DNA of 64,000 nt from Aphrophora alni (GCA_963513935.1 OY740765.1:70094253-70158252), one strand, 5' to 3'. Shown: positions 44,207 through 55,555, counted from the first letter of the stretch. Numbers and translations are program-made. Notes: generated from the letters alone by a model not told the origin.

Positions 44207-46637
44207 CCATAAATAATTATTAATGTGTACAGAAAAAAATAGTTTAATATGAAGGAAAGTAGAATTATAAAAGTTTTGTCAAGTTCATTAATAAATGAAA
44301 CATTCAAAGCGTAAGGGAAGTGGGGTGAGAGACAGCTACCTAACATGAGCCGACAGGTCGACTGAGAACAATAGCTCGGTTGATCACGTGACATTACAGG
44401 TCCAGACTGGATAAAATAATTTGATTCAACTTTGTTACAAAAATTATTCACATGCAATCTCCTATGTTAAATTTTAACCTGTTTAAATTTTGAATATAAA
44501 AGCATATTATGATAAAGAATAACTGGTTAGCATAGGAAATACAAGAAAATGTTTATTAACTCGAATAGTTTATTGCAAAAAACATGCATAGACAAATAAC
44601 TAAAATTTTGTCTAGATAATAAGTTAAGATTTTTATTATGGAAATAGGTTAAGGATATGTGACATAATAAAATGATACCAAAATAAGTACATATATAATT
44701 AATTTTGGGGAGGGGGGTTTGACCATCTAAAAATCGACAAAGTTTAACAATGAATAACTTATCAGAAAATGAAAATAAATGAAAAACGTAAAGAATTCCT
44801 TCATTTCTAAGGCAGAGGCTACAAAAACCAAAAAGAAGAATTAAGAAATTCGGAACCGATCAAAAGTTGGTCAAAGAAAAAATCATGAAAAACTAAAAAG
44901 GGTACATCTTAGAAAGTTATCATCCTACAACTTTAAATCAAAGTTGTATGGAATCCAGAAGTCAAGAGTAACATAATGACATTTACAGATTTCCAGAATT
45001 CCTATTAGAACCAGAGATATGGGAATTTTTAAGAAAGTGTACAAAGTAAATTCCAGAAAGTCAGACAGTACAGGAATCAACCTGTAGAAACCCCTACCAC
45101 ACAATAGGGGAGGAGTCAAGTGTTTGGATTTTGCAAATGCAGTGCTGGCAACCTATATACAAATAAACTAAATAATAATTAGTTAATCAACAACTAATTA
45201 AAGTAAAACAAACAATAAAATAACCAAAAGGGTTATAATAAAAACTAACTAAAGTGAAATCTTGAAGAAATAAACCAAATTAATCAACTTTAAATGTAAT
45301 AATGAAAGGGAAATGTTTATAGAAATTGGTACCATGGAACAGGGAAAAGGTTTTGGAGGTCCATTTTAACAGAACTTTTCTTCAGTCTTGATATATCTCC
45401 TAGAAGGGGAACAGCAGTCTTGATACAGCTCCTAGAAGGAGAACAAGTCTTGATCAAGCTCCTAGTAGAACAACTCTAACTAGCACCAGGAGGAGAGTCA
45501 TCTACAACCATCTTTATGTGATCAGCACTATACCAATTGTTTTATTGGAAGCGACCTGGCATTTCAAATGGTATAGCAAGATACAACAGACAGCCACACT
45601 GATTCAAACTTGGACTTCATCTTTAATATTTTCGACTACAAGATCTTCAATCTGCAACCATTCAACTTTTAACAACAGTACAACTGATTTCAACGTAACT
45701 AAGGACTGCTAGCTGACATCAACTAGACTTCAACCTTCACCAAAACAACTGTAATCAGCATTGCCTTACAGAAGCCGAAAACAGCTATTAATAAGTTTAC
45801 AAGGTACCACAGTTACGATTTTGAATAAATATTCGCTTTGAAATAAAAAATAAATTAAAAAACTTTCTGGGGAAAATTATCAAATTTAAAATCTTTTTTA
45901 TTTTATATATGTACTTTTTAAAGTCAATGTGTTTTTTATTTTAAAGTAAGTTTGATTTTAATATTTAGTAAAGATATATTCATTTTAATAATAATTAGAA
46001 AAATAATAGTCATTGATATTTATGTTTAATTCTTATAACATGTTTTAAAGCTAAGAAAAGTTATGATTAAATCAAGTTAAGAAATTTTATAAATTAAAAT
46101 CTTGATTAATATAAAGAATTAAAAAAGGAATTTTAATTAAAATATAAATTTTATTTCTGGATAACATTGTGTTGTGTGGATTTTAAACTAACCCTATGTT
46201 GTTTTCAGTTTAAAGTTAAGAGTGTTTTTTAAAATAATTTGTGCTCTCATAAATTTCACAATTTTAAATAGATTCTGCAAAATAACTGTTTCAAATGACA
46301 CTCCCTGAGAGTGAGTTTTAAAGTTATAGCAATAAGAGAAAAAAGAGCTAGTTTTGATTAAATAATAAAAGTATTAAAGGAATTTTAAAGTGATTCCTAA
46401 TATATAAGAATAAATACTAAAGACAGTATTTTATTCTTGAGGCATTGTGTTGTTTGGCAGAATAAGGACGTTAATAAATAATTTATCAAGCAGTTCCCTA
46501 AAGGTGGAACTTGAATAAAATTAAGGGTTTATTGGAATTGCATAGCAATAAGTTCAATTTCCCATTTACAACCTTCTGTTGTGAATAACATCAAAAAGAA
46601 GTAATAAACGGGTGAAACCAAACATCGCACTGTTTCA
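44207..46637 (+). repeat. Remainder of the 3' LTR of element C
   Basis: About 2.4 kb ending TGTTTCA beside the GGGC duplication. It contains a repeated motif CTTGAT..AGCTCCTAGAAG at about 45390-45470 and many AT-rich stretches. No coding region recognised. A 2.5-kb LTR is long for Gypsy, so an unrecognised insertion may be included. Confidence 0.6.
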
Positions 46638-47663
46638 GGGCGTCGAAGAAAAAATCAAGACAGTTGAAGAAAAACTCGGCGACGGAATAAATGAATATCG
46701 TGCGGAAAACGGGAATCACGTTCAAGAAATCGAGAATCGTGAATGCGTCGTCGATTCACGATTAGAAGAAACTCGCGGGAAAAGACAAAGAAATCGGAGA
46801 GAAATGCGTAAACAATTTTGAGACAAATCACTCAAAAATCGACAAGTGCGCAGAGAAAACAGCCGAAGATACACAGAAGATGTTAGAGATGGAACGAAAA
46901 ATGCAGAATTTAAAGTAAAACGGGGCCGGATACATAAGCGACCCAGGAATATCAGTTTCTCAGGTAGAGAGCGGTTTCCTATGCAATTTTTGAACATAAT
47001 GCGGGAAATAAGTGAGAATTTAATAGCGGAAAATGTCAATTGGATTGACAGATACTTACGAGAAGAGGCATACATGTGGTGGCAGTTACACCGAAATAAA
47101 ATTTAATGTTTTGCGGAGTTTGAAACATTGTTAAGAGAAAATTACTTCAACGAGATAATCCAGGCGAAGATTAGAGACCATTTAGAATTTGGGAAGTTTC
47201 GAGGGCGTATGGGCGAAGAAGCCATCTCTTACGTAGAGAATCTCATGTTACAATGTTCCGAGTTATGTCCACCAATGACCGAAGACCAGTTAGTATATAA
47301 GGCAGGGAAACATTTTCACCCTAATATACTAATTGCAATAATAACCAGAGGGATCAAGGGAAAACAAAATTTATTAAGCTACTCATGGAATTCGAACACG
47401 CGAAGATTGAGCTGTTCAATGACCGGAACGACAGGCATGAATACCGTCAAAGGTTTACAGAAAGAGAAAGTAATTACAAGCAAGATAATTGGGGTAGAAG
47501 GGACGTGAACAACACACCGGAGTGGAGAAAAAATGTCAACAATACAAGGCAGAGTTATGACCCAAGGAATCAGGACAGAAGGGTATACATAAACCACATG
47601 TCAAACCGTCCGGAAAGGAAAACCAAGACAGACCAGGAAATGTACAACAGGCCACTAAAATAA
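46638..47663 (+). pseudogene. gag of element A, 3' part
   Basis: It resumes after the GGGC duplication with a VEEKIKTVEEKLGDGINEYR stretch, continuing the coiled-coil-like gag. Later frames give MLRENYFNEIIQAKIRDHLE, YVENLMLQCSELCPPMTEDQ and an Arg/Asn-rich tail (ESNYKQDNWGRRDVNNTPEW), as in Gypsy capsid and nucleocapsid regions. Stops at 46819 and 47104 and shifts near 47110 and 47385 break it. No CCHC zinc knuckle is seen; a basic tail may replace it. Confidence 0.75.
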
Positions 47664-47692
47664 ACACCCTATTCACCGACCTAAAGGATTAT

Positions 47693-48076
47693 TTGGAAGA
47701 AAAGGAAAACACAGGTTTTATCAATACAAAATTAACCAAATGTCTGGAAATTAAATTAGAGATTAAAAATAAATTAGTACAAGCGTTAGTTGATACAGGT
47801 AGTGAGTTCAATGCCTTAGCGGAACGTTACTACTACGACAATAAAGAGTTATTAGGAAATTTTGAAGAGTTGCCCGTTGCAGGAGTTAAAGTAATTGGAG
47901 CTACAGGTTTACGATCAAAGAGCGTAAAGAAACAAATTATTATTGAGGCAAAAGTAGGAGATTTCGTACTCAATATACATTTTATCATAGTACCCGACTT
48001 AATTAGGAATTGTATACTAGGTTTAGATTTTTTGGTACAGAATAAGGCCATCGTTGATTTCATTAGCAATAGATAA
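47693..48076 (+). pseudogene. Aspartic protease of element A
   Basis: An open stretch with LVQALVDTGSEFNALAE (active-site DTGS) and NCILGLDFLVQNKAIVDF (the ILGxDFL end), the two hallmarks of retroviral-type proteases. The domain itself is uninterrupted, but it ends in a stop at 48074 and the flanking gag and RT frames are broken. Confidence 0.85.
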
Positions 48077-48289
48077 GAATTAAATACCATTACGAAGAAA
48101 GGGGAGATTATGTTTGAGGACCCGGAAGAAAATTAAGAAAAAAAATTAATACAACACATGTCAATAGAAAATTACGTAATCAATCAAGAAGAAATTATAA
48201 ACAAAATAAATGAGTTAGGGCATATTTCGGCACATCATAGGGAACAATTAAGTAAAATTTTAATAAAATATAAAAAAGTAAGAAGCCAG

Positions 48290-49642
48290 GTTTAATTAGA
48301 ACGTACCAACATAAATTAAAAATCAGACAAAAGTCCATACTGCCAGGGAAGTTGGCCGATTGCGCTGAAGTTCAGGGAGAATGTTGACCTCGAAATAAAA
48401 AGGATGCTGGATTACGGGATTATCGAGAAATGCAACAGCCCATATATTAACCCTATCGTTCCAGTATGTAAAAAGGATGGAAGTGTGAGAATATGCTTGG
48501 ACGCTAGGATAATAAATGCAAGAACAGTTCCGGATTATGAGGGGTCGCAACCGATTCAAGAACTATTGACAATCGAAAAAAAAGTTAATTGGATGAGTAG
48601 TTTTGATTTGACCAGCAGTTTTTGACAAATACCACTTCATGTAGAAAGCAGAGACTACACCGCTTTCCTACATAAAGGACTATGCTACCGTTATAAAACC
48701 GTGCCATTCGGATTAAGTACAAGTTTAGCCAGTCTCACAAAGGGGCTAAACTCAATATTGACCGAACAGGTGAAGCAATTTCTTACGTTATACGGCGATG
48801 ATTCTTTGTGTCTAGCAGAAAACTGGACAGAACACTTGAAACAAATAGAAGAAATTTTAGAAGTGTTTCAAAACGCAAATTTAACCGTTAATCTTAGTAA
48901 GTCAAATTTCTGTAGGCAAGAGATAGAATATTTAGGATTTCTATTAACAACGCAGGGAATAAAACCACAGGAAAACAAAATGGCCGCTATTAGAAATTTC
49001 CCACGACCGAAAACCGCGAGACAACTAAAGGGATTCTTAGGTCTTACAAACTTCTACCATAAGTTTTCTAAAGAATACGCACTAGTTACGGCACCACTAC
49101 AAGAATTATTGAAGAAAGGCGTGAAATTTAAATGGACCAGCGAGATCGACGAAAGTTTAAAAAAAGTTAAACAGGAATTCGAAGAGGTAGTAACATTACG
49201 ACACCCAAACAAAAATAAAATGTTTTATTTGCAAACTGATGCAACAGACATCGCAGCAGGAGGCCAGTTGTACCAGATTGGGGATGATCAGGAGATCGCC
49301 GTAATAGGATACACTAGCCAGACTTTCAAAGGAGCGGAGCGATTATACAGCACAGCGGAGAAGGAGTTATATAGCGTAGTAATATGTCTAAAGAAATTTC
49401 GAAATTATGTATTAGGAAAAAGATTAACCGTAATAACAGATAACAAGGCCATTACCTTTATGAACAATTGTAGATTATTAAATGCACACATGACTAGATG
49501 GATATTACTCATTCAGGAATACAACATCCAAATTAAACACTGCAAAGGGAAGGAGAACATTGTAGCAGACACTTTAAGTAGATTTCAAGAAGATAATGCG
49601 GAAGTAAGGAAACAAGCGACGAAAGACTGGTCGAGATATTAA
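48290..49642 (+). pseudogene. Reverse transcriptase/RNase H of element A
   Basis: RT motifs in order: LDYGIIEKCNSPYINPIVPV, KKDGSVRICLDARIIN, a LTSSF then TGA (48623-48625) where the family has tryptophan, TVPFGLSTSLASLTKGLN, and FLTLYGDDSL as the catalytic YxDD box. QEIEYLGFLLTTQGIKP and GFLGLTNFYHKF follow. RNase H follows with LQTDATDIAAGG, YSTAEKELYSVV, VITDNKAITF and GKENIVADTLSR. Apart from the TGA the frame from 48404 to 49642 is open. It copies element RNA into DNA in the family; inactive here. Confidence 0.9.
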
Positions 49643-49677
49643 TATTAGTTAAGGGATTTAATTTAGAAATAGGAAAA

Positions 49678-49973
49678 ATGTTAAAATACTTCGAAATAAT
49701 TCAAAAAGGGGATCAAAATTGTCAAAATATAATCGAAAATTTAAATAATAATAATCAAAAATTTAAAGAACACTACCAATTATGTCAGGGAAAATTATTT
49801 AGGAAAGAAAGGGAAATTTGGAAATTAATGGTACCACATGAATATGTGAAGATATTAACAAATGAAATACACGAGGTGTATGGACACATCGGAATAAACA
49901 AATGCTACAAAATATTTAAGGAGGATTTTACGGGGGACCATATCGCAAAATGCATCAGGGACGAATTAGTTAA
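49678..49973 (+). pseudogene. Integrase N-terminal part of element A
   Basis: Frame shifted relative to RT. It has the HEVYGHIG histidine pair of the zinc-binding domain followed by NKCYKIFKEDF. It is cut at 49973 by a TTAA-flanked MITE before the cysteine pair, which lies at 50672-50690 in the same frame after the MITE. Confidence 0.85.
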
Positions 49974-50667
49974 CACGTTAACCGCCACGCTGACCCGATC
50001 GGGTCGGCACAGTTTCTGTGGGTAGAGCAATCTGCCGACCCAATCGGGCCGGCATCTCAAATACATCATTGTTGTTGTTTTGCTCGACTGCAACACTACA
50101 GCGCATTCTAGCGGGGACAAGCCGTACTATTTGGACATTGCACATCCTATGTTTAAACGCAAAACACTCGGTTCCCAGTTAGATTTATTTTATAACTCTC
50201 TTTTCGCTGTTGAAAAATGCAAACTTTCGCAGCCCTATCGGGTCGGCACTTTTTTTTTTAAAGATAAACCAACTCTAAGTGATATGAAAACTGGTTTCAA
50301 CCTGTTAATATGTAAACAATTAATAAAATGGTATACATTAGTTATTATAAAAGTGTTAGTTAACATATTTTGGTTGATGTATTATACCAAATTAACTAAT
50401 TTTCCGAACTAACTAATGTTCGGCGGAAACAAGTCGTGGCCCGATCAGGTCGGCGCCTTCACTTTCAAGCGAACTTGCGACGAAAAATGAATGTGGCGGC
50501 CCAATCGGTCCAAAACTAACCTCCAATTTCTCCGCATGAATAATTGAAGAAAATGTAAATAAAAAGCCTTTGTAACAATAAAAAATCGATATCAGCAACA
50601 ATACACCAATAATTCAAGTTGGCACTACGGGAGTTCGTAGGACCCTCTGATGGTGGCAGTTAATGTG
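49974..50667. mobile_element. TTAA-flanked piggyBac-type MITE splitting the integrase
   Basis: TTAA at 49970-49973 and 50668-50671. Ends CACGTTAACCGCCAC and (reverse complement) CACATTAACTGCCAC are inverted repeats. Inside, the motif CGATCGGGTCGGC or variants recurs about five times (near 49992, 50032, 50232, 50442, 50495), often as palindromes. No transposase. Confidence 0.9.
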
Positions 50668-51559
50668 TTAAGTGTCATAAATGTCAGAAGTGTAAATTTG
50701 ACATAAAACACCGTAACGCCGAACTATCGCCTGTAATACCAAAAGGGGTAGGAGAGTTGGTCTGCGTGGATTACTACGGACCGTTACCAAAATCAACAGG
50801 GAGATGCAAATATATTTTCGTGATGATCGACGCTTTCACAATATATACTAAATTATACAAAGTTAGGAACACAACCACAAAAACAACACTAAAACAGGTG
50901 GAAAAATACATGCAAGAGGTACAAGTACCGAAATACATACTATCTGACAACGGAACACAATTCACTTCATCAAAATGGGAATAGGACTAACTGAGCTAGG
51001 GATAAGGAAGAGAACCGTCGCAATTAGGAATCCACAAGGGAACATGGCCGAACGGATTATGAGACAACTAGGGCAATTTTGCAGAATCTTACTAAAGGAC
51101 AGACATCAGGACTGGGGAAAAATAATAGAAATTATCGAAACATGCATAAATGAATCATACCATGACACCATAGAATCAACTCCCGTAGAGGCCCAATTTA
51201 AACGGAAGCCGACACGCAGTTGGACCAGGTATCTCATCAAACCGGATGACCAGCGAGAGCCGATTACCAGTGATGCGGGAATCTACTTAAGAATTAGGAA
51301 TAAACGAGAAAAATACGCAAGAAAATTTAACGAGCAGCACTCACCCACAGATTACGAAGTAGGAGAACAAGTGTTAGTAAGAGCCTGCATACCTTCAAAA
51401 CTTATAGTGAAGAGGTACCACAAGTTTTGTGAGCTTATTGAAGGACCATATATAATTAAGAATAGGATAGGAAAAACAACGCATGAATTAGGTTTTATAA
51501 ATAAAGAAAAAATTAGGGGAATATCCAACTGTAGATTAATTAAGAAGTATCATTGTTAA
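50668..51559 (+). pseudogene. Integrase core and C-terminal part of element A
   Basis: It starts with the CHKCQKC cysteine motif, then the DDE core: VCVDYYGPLPKSTG (first D), YILSDNGTQFTSS (second D) and NPQGNMAERIMRQL (E). A stop/frameshift near 50982 separates the second D from E. The C-terminal segment FNEQHSPTDYEVGEQVLVRA is a typical Gypsy integrase tail. It ends at 51557-51559; no env or chromodomain follows. Confidence 0.88.
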
Positions 51560-51829
51560 AGAATGTCAGAAATTTTGTTAGTAAATTAAGAAAAACGTCA
51601 ACATTGAAGGGAAGGATTTATGGCTCAACCTTTTGGACCAGGAATAGCTTCTGTAGGGTAAATGACAAAAGAAATAAAGGGCATTGTGAAAAAGGGTCGT
51701 AAATCACAAACAAAAGCATTGTGTGAAAGAAAAGGGTCGTTCACCACACACAGAAGGTTTATGATCTCGAGCTTAGAGAAAATTTTATATTATCCAGGTG
51801 GATAAGAATCAAATTTTATCTGGGGACAA
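51560..51829 (+). other. 3' untranslated region and polypurine tract of element A
   Basis: A near-duplicate phrase AAAGGGTCGT.A.CACA occurs at about 51693 and 51741. GGGGACAA at 51822-51829 directly before the LTR is the candidate polypurine tract. Confidence 0.5.
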
Positions 51830-53211
51830 TGTAACGATATCACCTCAATCAAACCCGTTAACATGATTAAAGTGATATCAGAAAAACAAATTAAATAAAG
51901 TAAATTAGGAATAAGAAATAAATCTTCATGTGTAAAATTAAATTAGAGATAGGAAATTAAAAAGGGTTTACAAGGGATTGTTAAGAAGGGGTGGAGGCAC
52001 AAGCGCTGCAGATGTCCAGAACGAATGGTAAAATTATTAGGGTTGAAAAAGGGAAAGCAACGCTACGATTTCTCCATCAGAAGGGTTAGAAGGGTTCAAC
52101 AGACTAGGAGAAACCGAAACTTTCCCAAAAATAATGACAAATTCAAAAACAACCAATAGGAAGGACAAAATCCTATTTTTTTTTTTAATTTGTGAAAGTT
52201 AGTGTGGCGTTGAACTGAGGAACAAGAAGGAAAAAAAAGGTGAGGTCTTCTACGAGCAGCGAGGGAGTAAGGTGCGACTCTAGAGACTGGTTGTCTCCGA
52301 GTCACCAACATAATATCAGCGTTTTAATAAAATTTAGTAAAGTATAACTTCTAGCCTTCAGCAAAAAGTATAGAGTATTTGCTTCAGCTAGAGATTAAAT
52401 TAGTAGCCTTCAGCAAAGTACAAAGTTTGATATTCGCCTTCAGCAGATAGGAGTTTGATTCATCGTCTTCAACGCGAAGAAAAAGTTGTTCGTCACCCTG
52501 GGAGAAGGAGATTATCTCGTCATCGCCAGGATCCATCATCAAGGAGCAAGTGTGTGCATCGAAAGTGGTTTTTTTTTAAGGGTTAAATAAAGGGGAAAGT
52601 GCGAGGGTTTTGTGAAAGTGTGTTTTCATCGAAAGAGGGACCAGGACAAGGATTGATAAGTACCATATGTTTTCTATTAATATCTTTTTAATACTATTTT
52701 AAATTTCATTTTGCTTGAGCTTCCAAAGGATTCCCACCGAGATTGTAGATTTCAGTTTTGTTAGTATAGGAAAGTAAATTGAACCAAGAGTCAGTAAATT
52801 TAATCATTGCATTTGTTTTGTATAACAAGAGCTAGCTGAGGAGTAAATTGGAGAGATTGATAAATTTGAAATTTTTTTTTGGAGAGTATAAAAGTAATTG
52901 AGAGAAAGGTAAATTAACTTAAAGTAAAAGTAATCTAAAAAAAAAAGCAGTAGAAGAAATATATTTGCCCGTATTGAAATTTGTGTTTGTTTAAATATTA
53001 GATTGTTAGAAATAAGGAATGAAAGTTGTATGAATGTCAAATTATTTTTTAGAATAAGTTGCTAAAATTAAGTTGCTTAATTTGTAACTATCCTTACGTA
53101 CAACAATTTGTTTCTTGTTCGTTCTGCGCTAAAATAAAGAAAGTTTTAAAATTTTAAAGAATTGTGTATTGACCAAATAATTTCAGTACCAAAATAAATC
53201 ATAATTAAATC

Positions 53212-53247
<36 letters not shown>

Positions 53248-53297
53248 GGTTTTTTTTTATATAACATAAGATAAGCGTAGTGAAGGTGAATGTTATA
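51830..53297 (+). repeat. 3' LTR of element A
   Basis: It pairs with 31397-32851 and ends GTTATA at 53297, followed by GTGT. It contains an A-run of about 28 near 53214-53242 that is shorter in the 5' copy. Confidence 0.92.
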
Positions 53298-53304
53298 GTG
53301 TTAA

Positions 53305-53465
53305 GAAAACAAGTATTTTAAAATGGTTCCCAAATTTTTGAAATATTCAACTAATTACCAGATTTTGATGAAACTCTGCGTTCTCATATATTCTTTACAT
53401 TGATAATGAGTTATGTAATGTTTGGGGCTGTTTTAAGGACAAACAAGCTCAAATTTTAACATATA
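53305..53465. other. PDHB intron DNA between elements D and F
   Basis: Only about 160 bp separate the right TTAA of D from the left TTAA of F. Nothing else recognised. Confidence 0.6.
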
Positions 53466-53944
53466 TTAACACGTTCAGTGCTCACACGTATATACACGCA
53501 AAACAATGGTCTTCCTAGTGACTCACGCGTCTATAGACGCACCTTCTACATTCACTTTTCGGTGGAAAAAGGGGGTTAAGTCGTTGCTTAGAGCATTTTT
53601 TTTTAACGTAAGTAGTTAGTAGACACCCTTCAACAAGTGAAGATCGAAGAGCCTTGAAGAATAACCGCTAGAAGCCGTTGCAGAGCCATTTGAAATTTCA
53701 CACTTTTTCATCGTTTTTGTGCCTTTTTTCCAACTTAAGGTAAGTTTTGAATATATTTCAATTCATTTCCATTATTTTAAACATTTTTATTCATATCACA
53801 AGGATGTCACAATAATAAATGGAAAAAAAAATTACCAAGTTTTAATTTTTTTTCTTTTTGTTTCTCTTCATTGTTTTATGAATGAATAGAATTTTTGTAT
53901 AAATCCGAAAATAATATATAGTATGTGTTTGAAACATTTCCAGA

Positions 53945-54187
53945 ATGGTTCGTACAAGAGGTGGAAAACGTTCAGTGGAGACTAGAGAAGACTCTCGTCC
54001 ATCAACATCTGCTGAGCCTGAGACAAGGCGATCGGCTCTCAAAAAATGAAAGTTTTATTCTCCGGAAGATGCGCAGAGCTGCTTTCCACCCTCGATAACG
54101 AAAGTGAAGACGGATGGAATTCGGATTTGGATTCGGGGGAATCCGTGATTGGGGAGACCGACGAGGAGGACTTCGAAATCTCTGAAG
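53945..54187 (+). pseudogene. piggyBac transposase exon 1 (element F)
   Basis: ATG at 53945 opens MVRTRGGKRSVETREDSRPS and runs to a TGA at 54047. An A-run (54041-54046) offset by one base separates this from the acidic continuation LDNESEDGWNSDLDSGESVI, which ends in phase 1 at a GTAATT donor (54188). Acidic N-terminal regions are usual for piggyBac transposases. The A-run indel may be a mutation or a sequencing error. Confidence 0.7.
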
Positions 54188-54503
54188 GTAATTACAATAA
54201 TTTTTCCCTGCCAGTTTGGTATTTTTTATTTACTTTTTATTGATACGTCATTATCAGTTTAATTATTTTATTTTCTGTTTTTCTTGGAAATAAAAATAGT
54301 CTTTTCATGTTCCAAAATTCACACTTTATTTTCTTGGATATAAATATTAGGACAAATCAATAAAAAATTTAAACTAAATTTGTTCACATAAAATATTTAA
54401 GAATTGAGTCGTAAAATAAGATTTTATTGATTTATTTTGACTTGAAAAAAAAAATTTTATATAAGAATTTGATTTTTTATCAATTACATTTTTCTATTTT
54501 CGG

Positions 54504-54575
54504 AATTATTGCAATCGTCTGAGGTCCCAGGTGAAGATCTTCTAACAACGGTGACTTTAACGCCAACAGAAATAG
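54504..54575 (+). pseudogene. piggyBac transposase small exon 2 (homologous cassette, damaged acceptor)
   Basis: 72 bp, phase 1 on both sides, encoding LLQSSEVPGEDLLTTVTL and PTEI, with a GTACAG donor. It is homologous to the exon at 55243-55308 in both coding and flanking intron sequence. The aligned acceptor reads TTTTCGG instead of TTTTCAG, so this copy probably cannot be spliced in there. Confidence 0.6.
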
Positions 54576-54626
54576 GTACAGAATGTTCAGATATTTAATT
54601 ATTTGTAGTCTTTCTTTTTTTCTTGG

Positions 54627-55213
54627 GACAAAAATATTTTGATAAATCATTACACATTTTATCCTAACATTTTCTACCAACAAAATCATTTGAAAAAGTT
54701 TAATTGAGAATAAGATTTCATTGTTTTATTTAGACTCATATTATTAGAGTTATTTGTATCAATTATTACATATTTTGACAAAAATATTTTGATAAATCAT
54801 TACAAAATTTATCATAACATTTTCTACCAACAAAATCCTTCGAAAAAGTTTAATTGAGAATAAGATTTCATTGTTTTATTTAGACTCAAATTATTAGAGT
54901 TATTTGAATCAATAATTACATATTTTGACAAAAATATTTTGATAAATCATTACAAAATTTATCATAACATTTTCTACCAACAAAATCATTCGAAAAAGTT
55001 TAATTGAGAATAAGATTTCATTGTTTTATTTAGACTCAAATTATTAGAGTTATTTGTATCAATTATTACATATTTTGACAAAAATATTTTGATAAATCAT
55101 TACAAAATTTATCATAACATTTTCTACCAACAAAATCATTCGAAAAAGTTTAAAGATTTCATTGTTTTATTTAGACTCAAATTATTAGAGTTATTTGTAT
55201 CAATTATTATTAC
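54627..55213. repeat. 150-bp tandem repeat, four copies, in a transposase intron
   Basis: Copies start at 54627, 54777, 54927 and 55077 (GACAAAAATATTTTGATAAA), exactly 150 bp apart. The last has a 13-bp deletion near 55153. They are nearly identical. Confidence 0.95.
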
Positions 55214-55242
55214 ATAATATTAACGCATTTTTCTATTTTCAG

Positions 55243-55308
55243 AATTGTTGCAGCCGACCGACCCAACGAGTGACAATATGGTGACTTTCTCAACCCCGAT
55301 AGAAATAG
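55243..55308 (+). pseudogene. piggyBac transposase small exon 3 (homologous cassette)
   Basis: 66 bp, phase 1 on both sides, with intact TTCTATTTTCAG acceptor and GTAAAC donor, encoding LLQPTDPTSDNMVTFSTPIE. It is related to exon 2 and to the start of exon 4. Confidence 0.65.
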
Positions 55309-55555
55309 GTAAACAAAATTCAGATATTTATTTACCATCAATTGTAATTTTTGAAAATAATTTTCATTTTTTTCTTGGGATAAAAAGCTTTATGCTAACA
55401 TTATATTTTTTTCTAACAAAATCATTAAATTTGAAAACAATAAATTGGATTCTGCGTAAGATTTAATCGTTTTATTTAGACTTCAAATTTCCAGAATTGT
55501 TATTTTCATAAATATCATATAATATTTACACTTTTTTTCTTTTCTTTTGTTTCAG

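Larger units (their letters stand above)
33459..46637 (+). mobile_element. LTR retroelement C, inserted in gag of A
   Basis: Termini TGAAACGG (33459) and TGTTTCA (46637) are an inverted TGAAAC/GTTTCA pair, flanked by GGGC at 33455-33458 and 46638-46641. A second LTR start lies at 34954. The 3' LTR would be about 2.5 kb once nested B is removed. Only the first ~130 bp of the 5' LTR survive, joined directly to a protease fragment, so a large internal deletion is inferred. Confidence 0.8.
31397..53297 (+). mobile_element. Ty3/Gypsy LTR retrotransposon A (with nested insertions)
   Basis: Two LTRs of about 1.46 kb (31397-32851, 51830-53297) begin TGTAACGAT and end GTTATA. A 4-bp duplication GTGT flanks it (31393-31396, 53298-53301). 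The order gag, protease, RT-RNase H, integrase fits Gypsy; no env follows integrase. Its interior is split by element C (33459-46637) and a MITE (49974-50667). It lies antisense to PDHB. Confidence 0.92.
30060..53300 (+). mobile_element. piggyBac-like element D, split by Gypsy element A
   Basis: Left end TTAA (30056-30059) then CACATTCACTGCGCATG. Right end CAGTGAACGTG then TTAA, but this right end is interrupted: 31382-31396 carries CAGTGAACGTGT and the TAA continues at 53302-53304 after element A. The left and right termini are inverted repeats and resemble those of element F (CACGTTCAGTGCTCAC). Without A the element is about 1.3 kb and carries only transposase scraps. Confidence 0.8.

Noticed and set aside
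46722..47075. 117-codon minus-strand frame
   Set aside because: Exact antisense shadow of gag of element A.
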